64,000 bases of DNA, taken from assembly GCF_001275385.1 (NCBI RefSeq), contig NZ_LGIW01000015.1, positions 1,922,001 through 1,986,000 on the forward strand. Reading direction: 5' to 3'. Both the position numbers and the translations under genes were made by a program. Every line of letters starts with the position of its first letter. The stretch's first letter is position 1. The stretch is from Exiguobacterium sp. BMC-KP. Its GTDB lineage: Bacteria; Bacillota; Bacilli; Exiguobacteriales; Exiguobacteriaceae. A model generated the notes under the pieces. It did not search any database and was not told the DNA's origin. It saw nothing but the letters and a program-made list of their open reading frames with translations. Positions 63,557-64,000 of the stretch are shown here, piece after piece.

Positions 63557-64000
63557 TCACTGGAATCGTTTCAGAAATTCTTTTAATTCTTCATGCATTT
63601 CAGGATCCTTCATTGCATATTCAATCGTCGTCTTGACGAAACCGAGTTTCTCACCGACATCATGACGGCTCCCTTCAAAATCAAACGCATAGACTGCTTG
63701 ATCCGCGTTCAATCGTTCGATTGCATCAGTTAATTGGATTTCGCCTCCGGCTCCTTCTGATTGATTTTCTAAATAATCAAAGATATCAGCCGTCAAGACG
63801 TACCGTCCCATGATGGCAAGATTCGAAGGGGCGGTTCCCGGCTCCGGTTTCTCGACGAATCGGCGAACCGGATAGAGTCGTCCATCTTTATCGACCGGAT
63901 CGATGATCCCGTATCGGTGTGTTTCACGCGGTTCGACTTCTTGGACACCGATGACGGACTGACCGGTCTCGTCATAGGCATCCATTAATTGACGAATCGC
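63557..64000 (-). CDS. galU: UTP-glucose-1-phosphate uridylyltransferase, C-terminal part
   Basis: The frame is open to the window edge (the visible part begins [20 protein letters not shown]), so only the last 147 residues are seen. Family motifs are present: [32 protein letters not shown] and the late [15 protein letters not shown]. The enzyme makes UDP-glucose for teichoic acid, glycolipid and exopolysaccharide synthesis. A terminator directly after the stop indicates it ends its transcript. Confidence 0.94.
   Translation of the reverse strand, partial: AIRQLMDAYDETGQSVIGVQEVEPRETHRYGIIDPVDKDGRLYPVRRFVEKPEPGTAPSNLAIMGRYVLTADIFDYLENQSEGAGGEIQLTDAIERLNADQAVYAFDFEGSRHDVGEKLGFVKTTIEYAMKDPEMHEELKEFLKRFQ

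Overview
The window looks like chromosome of a low-to-mid G+C Gram-positive rod of the Bacillales, most plausibly Exiguobacterium. The signs are strong AGGAGG-type ribosome binding sites, wall teichoic acid export (TagGH), a TagF-like polymerase, LCP and SH3-repeat wall enzymes, and a Gram-positive pelDEAFG operon. I found no rRNA, tRNA, insertion sequence, prophage or CRISPR array. Most of the DNA is devoted to the cell surface and to nucleotide second messengers.

Layout. 0-2.2 kb: 3' part of an SH3-repeat glucosaminidase. 2.3-8.2 kb: a kdpFABC operon on the minus strand with a short kdpD, an extra 35-residue membrane ORF in front of kdpF, and a c-di-AMP (ydaO-type) riboswitch in its leader. 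8.4-19.2 kb: mixed single genes (thiol peroxidase, glycerate kinase, a two-domain CDP-glycerol polymerase, a zinc-ribbon/lipoprotein pair, an oxidoreductase, a D,D-carboxypeptidase, a UreI/AmiS-like channel). 19.4-36.2 kb: a Wzx/Wzy exopolysaccharide locus. A 13-gene minus-strand operon (wzz to an LCP ligase) and a two-gene plus-strand operon diverge from one 329-bp region. Each carries one of two paralogous four-repeat proteins that resemble the homing-endonuclease-associated repeat. 36.3-38.8 kb: ATP-grasp enzyme, VanZ-like protein, XRE regulator and a small hypothetical.

38.9-42.7 kb holds the most unusual system. A RiPP-like minus-strand operon (a 49-residue Cys-x-x-Cys peptide, an attenuating terminator, an unrecognised 398-residue protein and a methyltransferase-like protein) is divergent from an XRE+TPR receptor of the RRNPP type. 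Immediately tail-to-tail with that receptor lies a secreted prepropeptide with six perfect copies of DVAIERIPLEYS separated by VKR, laid out like a yeast alpha-factor precursor. I read this as a peptide pheromone and receptor pair that may control the neighbouring peptide operon.

42.8-54.2 kb: LOG-type phosphoribohydrolase, tagGH, a secreted 5'-nucleotidase, an ankyrin protein fused to an M48 domain that has lost its HExxH, a desaturase, a CpsB/YwqE-like PHP protein that has lost most metal ligands, and galE. 54.3-63.4 kb: a pelDEAFG operon for a Pel-type polysaccharide. The glycosidase half of PelA appears to be a separate divergent gene behind a GEMM-I c-di-GMP riboswitch, followed by a GGEEF diguanylate cyclase with a strong promoter and palindromic operator. 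The window ends inside galU.

Together c-di-AMP (K+ uptake), c-di-GMP (Pel synthesis and degradation) and peptide signalling all appear as regulatory inputs in this one segment.
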